Source of the DNA: Lachnospiraceae bacterium
GTDB lineage: Bacteria > Bacillota > Clostridia > Lachnospirales > Lachnospiraceae
Reading direction: 5' to 3'
Assembly (NCBI GenBank): GCA_014239155.1
Contig: JAAZZQ010000017.1
Coordinates: forward strand, 27,699 to 91,698
DNA length: 64,000 bases
In this document: positions 1 through 8,167 of the stretch, piece after piece
Numbering within the stretch: position 1 is the first letter of the stretch
Layout of the letters: each line of letters opens with the position of its first letter
Position numbers and translations under genes: made by a program
The notes under the pieces: model-generated
The model's database searches: none
Seen by the model: only the letters and a program-made list of their open reading frames with translations
What the model was told of the DNA's origin: nothing

Positions 1-1125
1 AATAAGATGGGTGTGGAATTTGACAGTGCACTTGATGCGCAGGCGCTTTTTGCAAATGAAATAGGAAGCATTATCGCCGAAGTTTCTGCGGATAAATTGG
101 AGGCGCTTGCTGCAAGTGGTGTGGATTACAGGATTGTTGCAACAGTGTGCGCTGAGAATGAGGGCTTTGTATATCAGGATACAACGGTGTCAATGGACGA
201 GGCGTTAAAAGCTTGGACATCAAAGCTTGAAAAAGTTTTTCCAACCAAGGCGGTTAAAGGTGCAGAGGCAATTGAGACAAAACTTTATGACACCAAAGAT
301 ATTTATATCTGTAAAAATAAAGTGGCAAAACCAACGGTATTTATCCCCGTATTTCCCGGCACAAACTGCGAGTATGATTCAACGATTGCATTTGAGCGTG
401 CAGGTGCCAATGTTGTGACAAAAGTATTTCGCAATCTGTCTGCGGAAGATATTAGAGATTCTGTAGATACGTTTGTACAGGCAATTGCGCAGGCACAGAT
501 TATTATGTTCCCGGGTGGCTTTTCGGCGGGGGATGAGCCAGACGGAAGCGCGAAGTTTTTTGCGACTGCCTTCCAGAATGCAAAGATGAAGGAGGCAGTA
601 AACAAACTGTTAAATGAAAGAGATGGTTTGGCGCTTGGTGTCTGCAATGGATTTCAGGCAATGATTAAACTTGGTCTTGTGCCTTACGGTGAGATTGTTG
701 GTCAGAAGGAGGATTCGCCAACATTGACTTATAACACAATTAATCGCCATATTTCTAAGATGGTCTACACAAAAGTTGTCACAAACAAGTCTCCTTGGTT
801 GCAGCTTGCTGAGTTAGGAAAGACTTACGTCACACCCGCTTCCCACGGTGAGGGCAGATTTGTGGCACCGCAAGCATGGATTGACAAACTTTTTGCAAAT
901 GGACAAGTTGCGACGCAGTATGCGGACTTTAACGGAAATATTTCTATGGATGAGGAATGGAATGTAAATGGCTCCTATGCCGCGATTGAGGGTATTACAT
1001 CACCAGATGGAAGATGCCTTGGCAAAATGGCACATGTGGAACGTCGCGGGATTGCTGTTGCAAAGAACATCTATGGAGAGCAGGATTTAAAGATATTTGA
1101 GAGCGGTGTATTGTATTTTAAATAA
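1..1125 (+). CDS. purL: Phosphoribosylformylglycinamidine synthase, C-terminal part (partial)
   Basis: The reading frame is open from the first base, so only the last ~374 residues of a large single-chain FGAM synthase are in the window. The visible part contains the class I glutamine amidotransferase domain: VFPGTNCEYDS near residue 120, FPGGFSAGDE, the nucleophile elbow GVCNGFQ near residue 213 and the catalytic SHGEGRF near 280. The enzyme makes FGAM from FGAR, ATP and glutamine-derived ammonia in purine synthesis. The gene ends at TAA 1123-1125 and no obvious terminator follows. Two further purine genes lie at 26308-28208 but not in the same operon. Confidence 0.95.
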   Translation, partial: NKMGVEFDSALDAQALFANEIGSIIAEVSADKLEALAASGVDYRIVATVCAENEGFVYQDTTVSMDEALKAWTSKLEKVFPTKAVKGAEAIETKLYDTKDIYICKNKVAKPTVFIPVFPGTNCEYDSTIAFERAGANVVTKVFRNLSAEDIRDSVDTFVQAIAQAQIIMFPGGFSAGDEPDGSAKFFATAFQNAKMKEAVNKLLNERDGLALGVCNGFQAMIKLGLVPYGEIVGQKEDSPTLTYNTINRHISKMVYTKVVTNKSPWLQLAELGKTYVTPASHGEGRFVAPQAWIDKLFANGQVATQYADFNGNISMDEEWNVNGSYAAIEGITSPDGRCLGKMAHVERRGIAVAKNIYGEQDLKIFESGVLYFK

Positions 1126-1192
1126 GTAGAAAGTTATTCGAGACCATATTTTTAGAGGTGCCAAGATAGACAAATACATAGAATTTTGATAT

Positions 1193-1198
1193 TATAAT
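1193..1198 (+). promoter_or_regulatory. Possible -10 box upstream of the hybrid kinase
   Basis: A consensus TATAAT lies about 30 bases before the kinase start. No good -35 hexamer at 17 bases is seen, so this is weak. Confidence 0.3.
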
Positions 1199-1229
1199 CT
1201 ATGAGAATGTTCATTCGTGTGGTGATAAA

Positions 1230-4088
1230 ATGATGAATGTGGTATTTGTAGGAATTGGAATGCTTGGCATTGGGATTATTGTTTTTGCGTTGATGCTTCT
1301 GCTTCGGGGTGATGGTTCAAGGGAGCAGAAGCTAATGCAATATTTTCTTTTGGGGGCATTGGTGCAGAATGTCGGATATTTGCTAGAATTGACAGCGCCG
1401 ACATTAGAAGCTGCCATAGTGTCTGTCAAAATGCAATATCTGGGTTCTTTGACAGTCCCGATTAGTTATTGTTATTTTATATTTAGTTATTGTTGTGAAA
1501 AAGCGCCAAAAAAGGTTTTGCGTGTTTTAAAGATTGTTGATGTCTTTATTATAGGGCTTGTTTTTACTTGCGATTTACATACAATTTATTATCGCAGTAT
1601 TCAATGGGTAGAAACAACAGAGGGACACGGTTTATTGCACTTGGAATATGGACCAGGATATTGGATTTTTATGGTCTGCGGAACGGCGATTCCATATGTT
1701 TTGTCTCTTTATGCGCTGGTCCGTTTTTGCGTTAAGAGACCAGAGTATGCTGCTGACAGAAGATGTGGGCTAATTTTGGTGCTTTCTTTTCTGCCAGTTG
1801 TGGCACTTTATGCGTATTCTGCGAAATTAACACGCACGTATGATTCCACGCCAGTGGTTTTGGGGGTGGTGCTTTCGAGCGTAGTAATTTTAATTTGGAT
1901 TAGAAAGGTATATGATTTTAGCAGTCTGGCGTTTGGCATATTGCTTAACAGTATGAGTGACAGTGTGATTGCATTGGATGAACAGCGACAGATTACGAAT
2001 TTTAATCCAGCAGCGGCAAGAATTTTTAAGGATTTGGACAGTCAAATGATTGGGAAGCCAATCGAGAGATTAAAGGGATTTCCTCAAGATATGCTGGGTC
2101 AGGAGGAACGGTGGGAATTTTGTCTGAATGACAGGTTTTTTCAGGGACATGTAGAACCAATTTTTGATGAATTTAGGAAGAACAAGGGGTATGTTGTTCT
2201 CCTTTTTGATGTGACAGAGACAAGAAATTATATTGAAGAAATTAAGCATGTGCGGGAGCAGGCAGAACAGGCTAATATTGCAAAAAGTGCTTTTCTTGCA
2301 AATATGTCTCATGAGATTCGCACGCCAATGAATGCCATTGTAGGGCTGAGTGATATTATAATGGAAGAAAGCCGTGGAAAAAAAGTATATGAGTATGCCT
2401 GTGATATTAAATCGGCTTCGCGTAATTTGCTGGCACTTATCAATGATATTCTTGATTTATCTAAAGTGGAATCAGGAAAAATGGAGTTGGTGCTGACAGA
2501 GTATCATGTAGTTTCGCTTGTTGACGAGGTTCTAAGCATGATGGAGGTTGTGGCATCACAAAAAGGTCTTTGTCTAAAAAAGAAGTATGATATGTCGATT
2601 CCCTGTCGGTATCTGGGCGATGAGGGAAGAATTAAACAGATTTTAATTAATATTCTAAACAATGCATTGAAATTTACAAAAAAAGGCTATGTTGCATTCT
2701 CTGTCACTGCAAATCGAGGTGATAGAGAGGATTTGGAGATTCTTTCTTTTCGGATAGAGGATACAGGATGCGGTATCCGCGAAGAAAACTTAAAAGAAAT
2801 TTTCGATAATTTTAAGCAAGTAGATTCAAGAAGAAATCGCGCTGTTGAGGGAACAGGGCTTGGTCTTTCCATCACCAAACATCTAGTAGAGCTGATGCAG
2901 GGAACGATTCAAGTAGAAAGTGTGTATGGTGAGGGAACTACATTTACAATAAAAATTCCACAAAAGATTGTGGATGACAGACCTCTGTCGGAGGTGCCAG
3001 TGGCACAAGCACAGACAGAAGAAGCCTTGAATTTCTTTACAGTGAAGGATTGTAGGGTGTTGGTGGTAGATGACAATCGAATTAACAGAAGAGTTGCTAT
3101 TAATTTTCTGCGGACCTATGGCTTAGAGATTGACGAGGCAGACAGTGGAGCTGCCGCGATTGCACTTGTCCATAAGATAAGGTATGACATTATTTTTATG
3201 GATCATATGATGCCAGAAATGGATGGAATAGAGACAGTACAGAAAATACGAAGTGAGTGTGGGGATTATGGTAAATTTCCAATTATAATCGCATTGACAG
3301 CGAATGCAATGGAGGGAGTCAGGGAAATTTTTCTAAAAAATGGTTTTCAGGATTTTATTACGAAACCGTTGGATAGGCGGTCTTTGCACGCAACGTTACT
3401 TCGATGGATTTCGGAGGAAAAGCGAGTAAAAGATGAAACTTTAACACAGGTGGAACAAACAGAAGATAGCAAAGACATAGAATTTCAAATAGACATTACT
3501 GGAATTGATATGGAAAAGATCGCAGGACAATATTTGGATAATCGTGAGGACTATTTGGAACTTTTGGACTTGTACTGTCTGGATGGAAAACGAAAATTAA
3601 TCCTTTTGCGTGAACTTTGGGAAAAACAGGATTATAAAAATTATGGGATTGAGGTTCACGGCTTGAAGAGTGCTTCTGCCAATGTGGGGGCTATGGCAAT
3701 CTCAGAATGTGCTAGAGAGCAGGAAAAGGCTGTTGATAGAGGGGATATAGATTATGTTGACACACATGCAGCACAATTGTTAACAGCATATGAGGCACAG
3801 ATAGAACATATTATTCAATTTTTGGAACGTGTTCAGAAACCAACAAATTCTGGAGAGAAAAAACAAGCAATTGATCCTGAAAGTTTTGTGTGTGAGATAA
3901 ATGAAGCCCTAAATAGTTTGGACAATTTTCGCGCGAAGGATTGTGCACATAAAATAGAGGAGATTTTACAATATCAGTTAAATCCTGAGATTGAATCCAA
4001 ATTGATAGAAGTGCAAAATCAGTTGAAGTTATATGAAGATGAGGCAGCAGAGCAGATGCTTCGAGAATTGTTGGAAATAAAGTGGTAA
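1230..4088 (+). CDS. Hybrid sensor histidine kinase with receiver and Hpt domains
   Basis: A 952-residue membrane phosphorelay kinase. The first ~230 residues have about seven hydrophobic segments, as in the 7TM histidine-kinase N-terminal sensor family. A PAS-like segment follows (SVIALDEQRQITNFNPAAARIF). The HisKA box NMSHEIRTPMNA carries His near residue 360. ATPase motifs are NILNNALKF, DTGCGIREE and GTGLGLSI. A receiver domain has VVDDNRINR and phospho-acceptor Asp in FMDHMMPEMDG (~657), and a C-terminal Hpt has VHGLKSASANVG (~810). All catalytic residues look intact. Start is one of two adjacent ATGs without a strong Shine-Dalgarno. It is followed after 13 bases by a stand-alone receiver, its probable phosphate partner. 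The signal sensed is unknown. Confidence 0.9.
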   Translation: MMNVVFVGIGMLGIGIIVFALMLLLRGDGSREQKLMQYFLLGALVQNVGYLLELTAPTLEAAIVSVKMQYLGSLTVPISYCYFIFSYCCEKAPKKVLRVLKIVDVFIIGLVFTCDLHTIYYRSIQWVETTEGHGLLHLEYGPGYWIFMVCGTAIPYVLSLYALVRFCVKRPEYAADRRCGLILVLSFLPVVALYAYSAKLTRTYDSTPVVLGVVLSSVVILIWIRKVYDFSSLAFGILLNSMSDSVIALDEQRQITNFNPAAARIFKDLDSQMIGKPIERLKGFPQDMLGQEERWEFCLNDRFFQGHVEPIFDEFRKNKGYVVLLFDVTETRNYIEEIKHVREQAEQANIAKSAFLANMSHEIRTPMNAIVGLSDIIMEESRGKKVYEYACDIKSASRNLLALINDILDLSKVESGKMELVLTEYHVVSLVDEVLSMMEVVASQKGLCLKKKYDMSIPCRYLGDEGRIKQILINILNNALKFTKKGYVAFSVTANRGDREDLEILSFRIEDTGCGIREENLKEIFDNFKQVDSRRNRAVEGTGLGLSITKHLVELMQGTIQVESVYGEGTTFTIKIPQKIVDDRPLSEVPVAQAQTEEALNFFTVKDCRVLVVDDNRINRRVAINFLRTYGLEIDEADSGAAAIALVHKIRYDIIFMDHMMPEMDGIETVQKIRSECGDYGKFPIIIALTANAMEGVREIFLKNGFQDFITKPLDRRSLHATLLRWISEEKRVKDETLTQVEQTEDSKDIEFQIDITGIDMEKIAGQYLDNREDYLELLDLYCLDGKRKLILLRELWEKQDYKNYGIEVHGLKSASANVGAMAISECAREQEKAVDRGDIDYVDTHAAQLLTAYEAQIEHIIQFLERVQKPTNSGEKKQAIDPESFVCEINEALNSLDNFRAKDCAHKIEEILQYQLNPEIESKLIEVQNQLKLYEDEAAEQMLRELLEIKW

Positions 4089-4101
4089 AAGGAGAAACTA
4101 A

Positions 4102-4470
4102 ATGGGAAAAATGCGAATTTTAGCGGTGGATGATAACAGCATTAGTCTTGCGGCAATTGAGCAGGAGCTAAAAAAAGAATATGAGGTGATTCCAGTTAAT
4201 TCCGGTGCGCGTGCACTGCAATATTTGCGGAGAGAAAGACCAGATTTGATTCTTTTAGATATTCAGATGGCGCAAAAAGATGGGATTGAAACGTTGAGAG
4301 AAATCCGCCAGATGGAGAGATGTTGGGGAATCCCAGTGATTATGCTCACCTCAAAACAGGATAAAGCCACGGTTGTGGAGACATCTAAATTAGGAATATA
4401 TGACTATGTGATTAAGCCATTTAAAGGAGAAGATTTACATAATCGAATAGACCGTGCGCTAAAAAAATAG
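4102..4470 (+). CDS. Stand-alone response regulator receiver (CheY-like)
   Basis: The 122-residue protein is only a receiver domain: acidic pair VDDN at residues ~9-11, phospho-Asp in ILLDIQM (~54), Thr/Ser in MLTSK and Lys in VIKPFKGED. There is no output domain, so it must act by protein contact or as a phosphate shuttle. It lies 13 bases behind the hybrid kinase with AGGAG before its ATG, so the two are almost certainly co-transcribed and form one relay. Confidence 0.9.
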   Translation: MGKMRILAVDDNSISLAAIEQELKKEYEVIPVNSGARALQYLRRERPDLILLDIQMAQKDGIETLREIRQMERCWGIPVIMLTSKQDKATVVETSKLGIYDYVIKPFKGEDLHNRIDRALKK

Positions 4471-4477
4471 GAGGTGT

Positions 4478-4819
4478 TTGAGCGGTTTGACAACGAGAGA
4501 AGAAGCGCTAAAATATGGACTTACATTTCAGGAGGTGTATCAAGATGCACCATTCCATGATGCGAATTGGGTATTAGTGCGCTGTAAAAAGAATAAAAAG
4601 GCATTTTTGTGGACCTATGAATATGAAGGGCAGATGCGTATTAATATAAAGGTTAGTCCAGAGTGGCGAGATTTTTGGCGGGATACATATGCAGCGGTAC
4701 TTCCAGGCTATCATCAAAATAAAGAGCATTGGAATACTGTGATTCTTGATGGGAGTATTCCCGACGAGGAAGTGAAACGAATGATTGCAGAAAGTTATGA
4801 TTTGGTAAAGGGGAAATAA
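4478..4819 (+). CDS. MmcQ/YjbR family protein
   Basis: About 113 residues. The pattern of PFHDANWVLVRCKKNKKAF, an INIKVSPEWRDFWRDTY block and PGYHQNKEHWNTVILDG fits the MmcQ/YjbR (DUF419) fold, whose members are small and proposed to bind DNA, with no settled function. The start is TTG: 4478 lies only two bases after GGAGGTG, and a second in-frame TTG at 4487 has a spacing of 11, so either could be used. The gene follows the receiver gene by 7 bases and precedes the next by 3, so it reads as part of the same operon. Confidence 0.75.
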   Translation: MSGLTTREEALKYGLTFQEVYQDAPFHDANWVLVRCKKNKKAFLWTYEYEGQMRINIKVSPEWRDFWRDTYAAVLPGYHQNKEHWNTVILDGSIPDEEVKRMIAESYDLVKGK

Positions 4820-4822
4820 GAG

Positions 4823-5650
4823 ATGGCAATTCAATATAAAATATCGGCAGTGGATATAATAAAGATGCTTGGATACACAGAACCTGTAAGCGAGGAAGAA
4901 TGGAAAGAACAGCGAAGGTATTATGAGCGCAAGTATGGAGGGAAACTGCCAATGGATAAATCAAGGATGGAAATTTTTGAGGAGGAGTATCATCGAAAGT
5001 TTCCACAGATATTAGATGAATTTGTGCGTTTGGCAAGTGACCGCCCGTTGTTTGAAACGGCAGATATATGGGTATTCGGGAACCTTTTTCCTTATTTCTC
5101 TTATGAAGATATTGAACAGTGGATTGAGGATGATAAGGAATATTGGGAGGAGTCGCCAGAAGAGTATGAAGATGAGGAGCACTATCAATTTTCAAAGATT
5201 CCTAGGGAACAGTGGAAAGAACATGTTTTAAATTATTTACAGATTGGTAGTGATTATGCCGCAGGTGTTGTGAATTTTGGTATTTGTGAGACTGATTTGG
5301 AGAAAGAAGACCCACCAGTATATTATTTGCATGAAGCCGATTCTATTAAGGAATGGAAAGTGTTGACAAATACGCTATCTGAGTTTCTTGGAGGAATTGT
5401 CTGTGATCTGTTGGCAGGAGCGAATTATTTTACGGCTCAGAATGTTCTGGAGGAGGATTGCTGGGAGTTTTGCGAATATAAAAACTTGGACCAACTGTCA
5501 CAGCGACAGATTGTGCTTTCGGAGATGACAAAATATCCTTCCTTTTATGGAGATGATGTTTTTTATCGCATCTGTTTGGACAAGGGCACAAATACGCTGT
5601 ATTTGGTTAACAATGACAAGGATTTGCTGGTGATACAAAAGGCAGAATAA
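4823..5650 (+). CDS. Hypothetical acidic protein
   Basis: I do not recognise this 275-residue protein. It is soluble, with no signal peptide or membrane segment, rich in Glu, Asp, Tyr and Trp, and has a strongly acidic stretch (EDDKEYWEESPEEYEDEEH) near residues 105-125. The general look resembles SUKH-type or immunity-like proteins, but no diagnostic motif supports that. It starts 3 bases after the YjbR-type gene. Its last two codons and the following 30 bases form the left copy of a direct repeat whose right copy lies beyond the R-M genes, so this was probably the left border before that module arrived. Confidence 0.7.
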   Translation: MAIQYKISAVDIIKMLGYTEPVSEEEWKEQRRYYERKYGGKLPMDKSRMEIFEEEYHRKFPQILDEFVRLASDRPLFETADIWVFGNLFPYFSYEDIEQWIEDDKEYWEESPEEYEDEEHYQFSKIPREQWKEHVLNYLQIGSDYAAGVVNFGICETDLEKEDPPVYYLHEADSIKEWKVLTNTLSEFLGGIVCDLLAGANYFTAQNVLEEDCWEFCEYKNLDQLSQRQIVLSEMTKYPSFYGDDVFYRICLDKGTNTLYLVNNDKDLLVIQKAE

Positions 5651-5679
5651 TTTTTAAAAAACGATTGCATTCAGAACAA
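5641..5679. repeat. Left imperfect direct repeat flanking the R-M module
   Basis: These 39 bases align without gaps to 8019-8057 with 33 identities. Shared blocks are AGAATAAT and GATTGCATT followed, after one mismatch, by AGAACAA. The left copy includes the last codons and stop of the preceding gene. The right copy is non-coding and holds the -35 of the radical-SAM gene. Together they bracket the whole R-M pair. Confidence 0.65.
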
Positions 5680-5706
5680 TTTTGAGTTTATTTCAAAGCT
5701 TCTTTT

Positions 5707-5740
5707 GGTTAATATAAAACACATAGGTTTTATATTAACC
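5707..5740. terminator. Perfect 14-bp inverted repeat at the end of the restriction gene
   Basis: GGTTAATATAAAAC (5707-5720) and its exact complement (5727-5740) are separated by six bases. The structure overlaps the last codons and TAA of the minus-strand restriction gene and lies between two convergent genes, so it may act as a bidirectional terminator. It is AT-rich and lacks a clear T tract, so the role is uncertain. Confidence 0.4.
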
Positions 5741-6599
5741 GATTTAGACTAGCGATTGCCGCTTGCTGTTCTTTGAACTGCATATCAATTTTGTCTCCAT
5801 TAGAATACTTTACAACAATTTCATATCTATAAAATGAATCTTTGGTAAAGGCAATTTCTTTGTCTCCATTAATAATATAAGCACAAGCATCTTGAATATT
5901 GTAAAATATTTTTGCATCTCCAAATAAAGATATAATAGAAATACTCTCTAATGTTCTTTCTAACGCATTTCGTATACACATCAAAAAGATTTTCCATTGT
6001 TCGGTATTGTTATTTATTAAATAATCACCAATTAGTTGCAATTGAGTTTTCGTTAATGCTTCAAGCTGTTCAACACGGCTTTGCAACACTTCTTCCGAAG
6101 TATTTTCATCCCAATGTGCATCAATACCTTGTGAAGCAAATGCATCTTCAATAGCATTAATTGAAAAATATAATAATTTGAATCCTTCTGATTTCATTTG
6201 ATTTAATGAATTTTCTGTAAATTCTCCTGCCAAAACAGCTCCATAGAAAGGACCATACTCACTATATCGACTTACCAAAGGTTTAATGGCCGCTGATATT
6301 TCCTGTGCTTTATTTTTTGAATGTTTTGTATATCTTCGCCATGCCATTTCAATAAATGCTCTGGGGTTTCCAATTTTTGTTTCGGATCCTTGATATTCGA
6401 TTACAATATCTAACTTATGCGTATTTCCATTAATATCAATCCATTTTACTTCGCTTTGATTGTTTCTTGCAGGTCTTGGATGCCTATAATCTAAATACAT
6501 ACCATATTCATTTGCGATAGGTTGACAATGCCTAATTAAAGTACATTCTAATAAATCTCCTATAATTTGACCAAAGCGATGTGCTGGTGATTTTGCCAT
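5730..6599 (-). CDS. Putative type II restriction endonuclease
   Basis: A 289-residue soluble protein encoded 7 bases downstream of a DNA methyltransferase on the same strand, with a GGGGG ribosome binding site overlapping the methylase stop. The block from LDIVIEYQGSETKIG through AFIEMAWRRYTKHSKNKAQE (about residues 65-100) recalls the Asp...Glu-x-Lys-like cores of PD-(D/E)XK nucleases, and I recall similar WRRYTKHSKNK proteins beside methylases. The exact catalytic residues cannot be fixed by eye. The order methylase then nuclease fits the need to protect DNA first. The gene is more AT-rich than its neighbours, consistent with acquisition. The recognition site is unknown. Confidence 0.7.
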   Translation of the reverse strand: MAKSPAHRFGQIIGDLLECTLIRHCQPIANEYGMYLDYRHPRPARNNQSEVKWIDINGNTHKLDIVIEYQGSETKIGNPRAFIEMAWRRYTKHSKNKAQEISAAIKPLVSRYSEYGPFYGAVLAGEFTENSLNQMKSEGFKLLYFSINAIEDAFASQGIDAHWDENTSEEVLQSRVEQLEALTKTQLQLIGDYLINNNTEQWKIFLMCIRNALERTLESISIISLFGDAKIFYNIQDACAYIINGDKEIAFTKDSFYRYEIVVKYSNGDKIDMQFKEQQAAIASLNRLI

Positions 6600-6606
6600 T
6601 ATAATT

Positions 6607-7875
6607 TTACCCCCTTATCCATAAACGACCTTCTTTTAAAGGAACCTTATGTTTTCTATTTTTCCATTTGACATTTCTATCCCTAATTTTTTCAAAATAA
6701 TAATTTTTAAAACCCGCAGCAATCGCTAATTGACCTAACCATTTATCTACAGGAACATATATTCCATATGGTGCTGAATCACCAATGACAAAACAAACTG
6801 TAGCTCCTTCTTTACAAACTTGCCGGAGCTCCTGCCATACTTTTGCTAAGTCTAAAAAGTAAAGTGCTATCATTGTGTGATAGTTTTTTCTTCCACCATG
6901 ATTTTCTTTTTCCAAATCCAATTTTGTACATACATCTAATATTTCATTGTATATTGGTTTTAGTAAAGGGTCTTTTAAATACTGAAAGGTATCTTTTTTT
7001 TCTTTTGAAACCATTTGGGAACAGGAACGAATAAGCCCTGGTCTAATTTTACTTTGTAAGTCTCCCCAACAATTGATTTCTCCTAATACAGATAATTCCA
7101 ATCTTGTTGCATCTGCATAATCATAATTGTTTGCGTATGGTGGAGATGTTATGATAAGATCAATACTATTTTTTTTAATAGTTGATGCTTTTCTTGCATC
7201 TTGTTTGATTAAGGTAGCGCATTGTTTGGATTGGCTTTCTTGAAATATTTTCATATCTTCACACATTAAATTAACTTGATTAGAAAATGCTTCAAAAGCA
7301 GATAGTACTTTCTTTTTTTTCTTGTTCGGTAATATATACTGCCATATAGCTGTTCCAACATGTGAAGATGCACGCAGCATGGAAACAAAAGCTAACCAAG
7401 ATAATTTGTACGAAAAAGAAGCATTAGATTTAGAATATAATGCCTTCTTTAAGTGATCAATTTCTTTTAAATTTTTTTCGTCATAGCATTTTAGGACAAT
7501 ATCAGGATATTGTTCAATTGGTGAGTGATCATTTTCTGCTTGCACTAATATATCATTAGCTGTTTTTAAAAAGGAGTCTATATCTGATTTCCAAAGCAGT
7601 TTTCCGGCAGCAATTTCATATATTAAAGGATGAGATTCATAGCCATATGAAGGAACACCTAACTTATCACATGATAATAATGTGGTTCCTGAACCTGCAA
7701 ATGGATCAAGGACTCTAAAATAATCACTATGGATAGATTTTGATAAGTATGTCATTACAGTCTCTTCAATCCATTGAGCCGAAAAACCAGCCGTATATCG
7801 AAACCATCTATGAATTGGCAAGGACATATTATCAATGAATGTAGAAGTTGTATCTGTCTGTAAAATTTTACTCAT
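6607..7875 (-). CDS. DNA methyltransferase of a type II R-M system (likely N4-cytosine)
   Basis: A SAM-dependent DNA amino-methylase of about 422 residues. The SAM-binding motif I is DPFAGSGTTLLSCDKLG and the catalytic motif IV is TSPPY, a form typical of m4C enzymes, in the order motif I then IV with about 165 residues between them. The conserved N-terminal HRWFRYTAGFSAQWIEE lies just ahead. I chose ATG at 7873-7875, which follows AAAGG at a workable distance. An upstream in-frame ATG at 7932 has no ribosome binding site. The product would protect host DNA from the nuclease encoded next to it. Confidence 0.85.
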   Translation of the reverse strand: MSKILQTDTTSTFIDNMSLPIHRWFRYTAGFSAQWIEETVMTYLSKSIHSDYFRVLDPFAGSGTTLLSCDKLGVPSYGYESHPLIYEIAAGKLLWKSDIDSFLKTANDILVQAENDHSPIEQYPDIVLKCYDEKNLKEIDHLKKALYSKSNASFSYKLSWLAFVSMLRASSHVGTAIWQYILPNKKKKKVLSAFEAFSNQVNLMCEDMKIFQESQSKQCATLIKQDARKASTIKKNSIDLIITSPPYANNYDYADATRLELSVLGEINCWGDLQSKIRPGLIRSCSQMVSKEKKDTFQYLKDPLLKPIYNEILDVCTKLDLEKENHGGRKNYHTMIALYFLDLAKVWQELRQVCKEGATVCFVIGDSAPYGIYVPVDKWLGQLAIAAGFKNYYFEKIRDRNVKWKNRKHKVPLKEGRLWIRG

Positions 7876-7949
7876 AAATATAATACCTTTCTGAAAAACT
7901 GTTAAGGAACTGTAAAAAATGTTTTCTGTCATTTATACGTCTTAATATA

Positions 7950-7978
7950 ATATCATATTTCTGTAGATGTTTCTACAA
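7950..7978 (-). promoter_or_regulatory. Candidate R-M promoter with overlapping palindrome
   Basis: On the minus strand a TTGTAG (-35, 7973-7978) is 17 bases from TGATAT (-10, 7950-7955). The -35 overlaps the palindrome TGTAGATGTTTCTACA (7962-7977, 6-bp arms, 4-base centre), which could be an operator for autoregulation. No C-protein gene is present nearby. Confidence 0.4.
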
Positions 7979-8018
7979 TTTTTTCAGAAGTAGAGATGTA
8001 CTTGGAGTACTTTTTATG

Positions 8019-8057
8019 GGTAGAATAATCTCAAAAAAATGATTGCATTTAGAACAA
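8019..8057. repeat. Right imperfect direct repeat flanking the R-M module
   Basis: This is the right partner of the 5641-5679 repeat (33 of 39 bases identical). It contains the sequence TAGAATAAT, matching the codons and stop at the end of the gene left of the island, but no open frame leads into it here. It therefore looks like a duplicated remnant. Confidence 0.65.
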
Positions 8058-8071
8058 ATGTATGATAAGAT
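8043..8071 (+). promoter_or_regulatory. Promoter of the radical-SAM operon
   Basis: TTGCAT (8043-8048) and TAAGAT (8066-8071) are 17 bases apart, a good sigma-A promoter. Transcription would start near 8078, which favours the ATG at 8168 over the upstream TTG at 8087. Confidence 0.6.
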
Positions 8072-8167
8072 AAAACAAACATAGATTTGGAAAATTTGTT
8101 TGCTTTTGTACACATTTTTTATATTGAGAGAAAGAATGGTTTAAAATTAAAGGCTGGGGATAGAGAT

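Noticed and set aside
4653..5195. 180-codon minus-strand frame
   Set aside because: Lies fully opposite two plausible plus-strand genes and has an unlikely composition.
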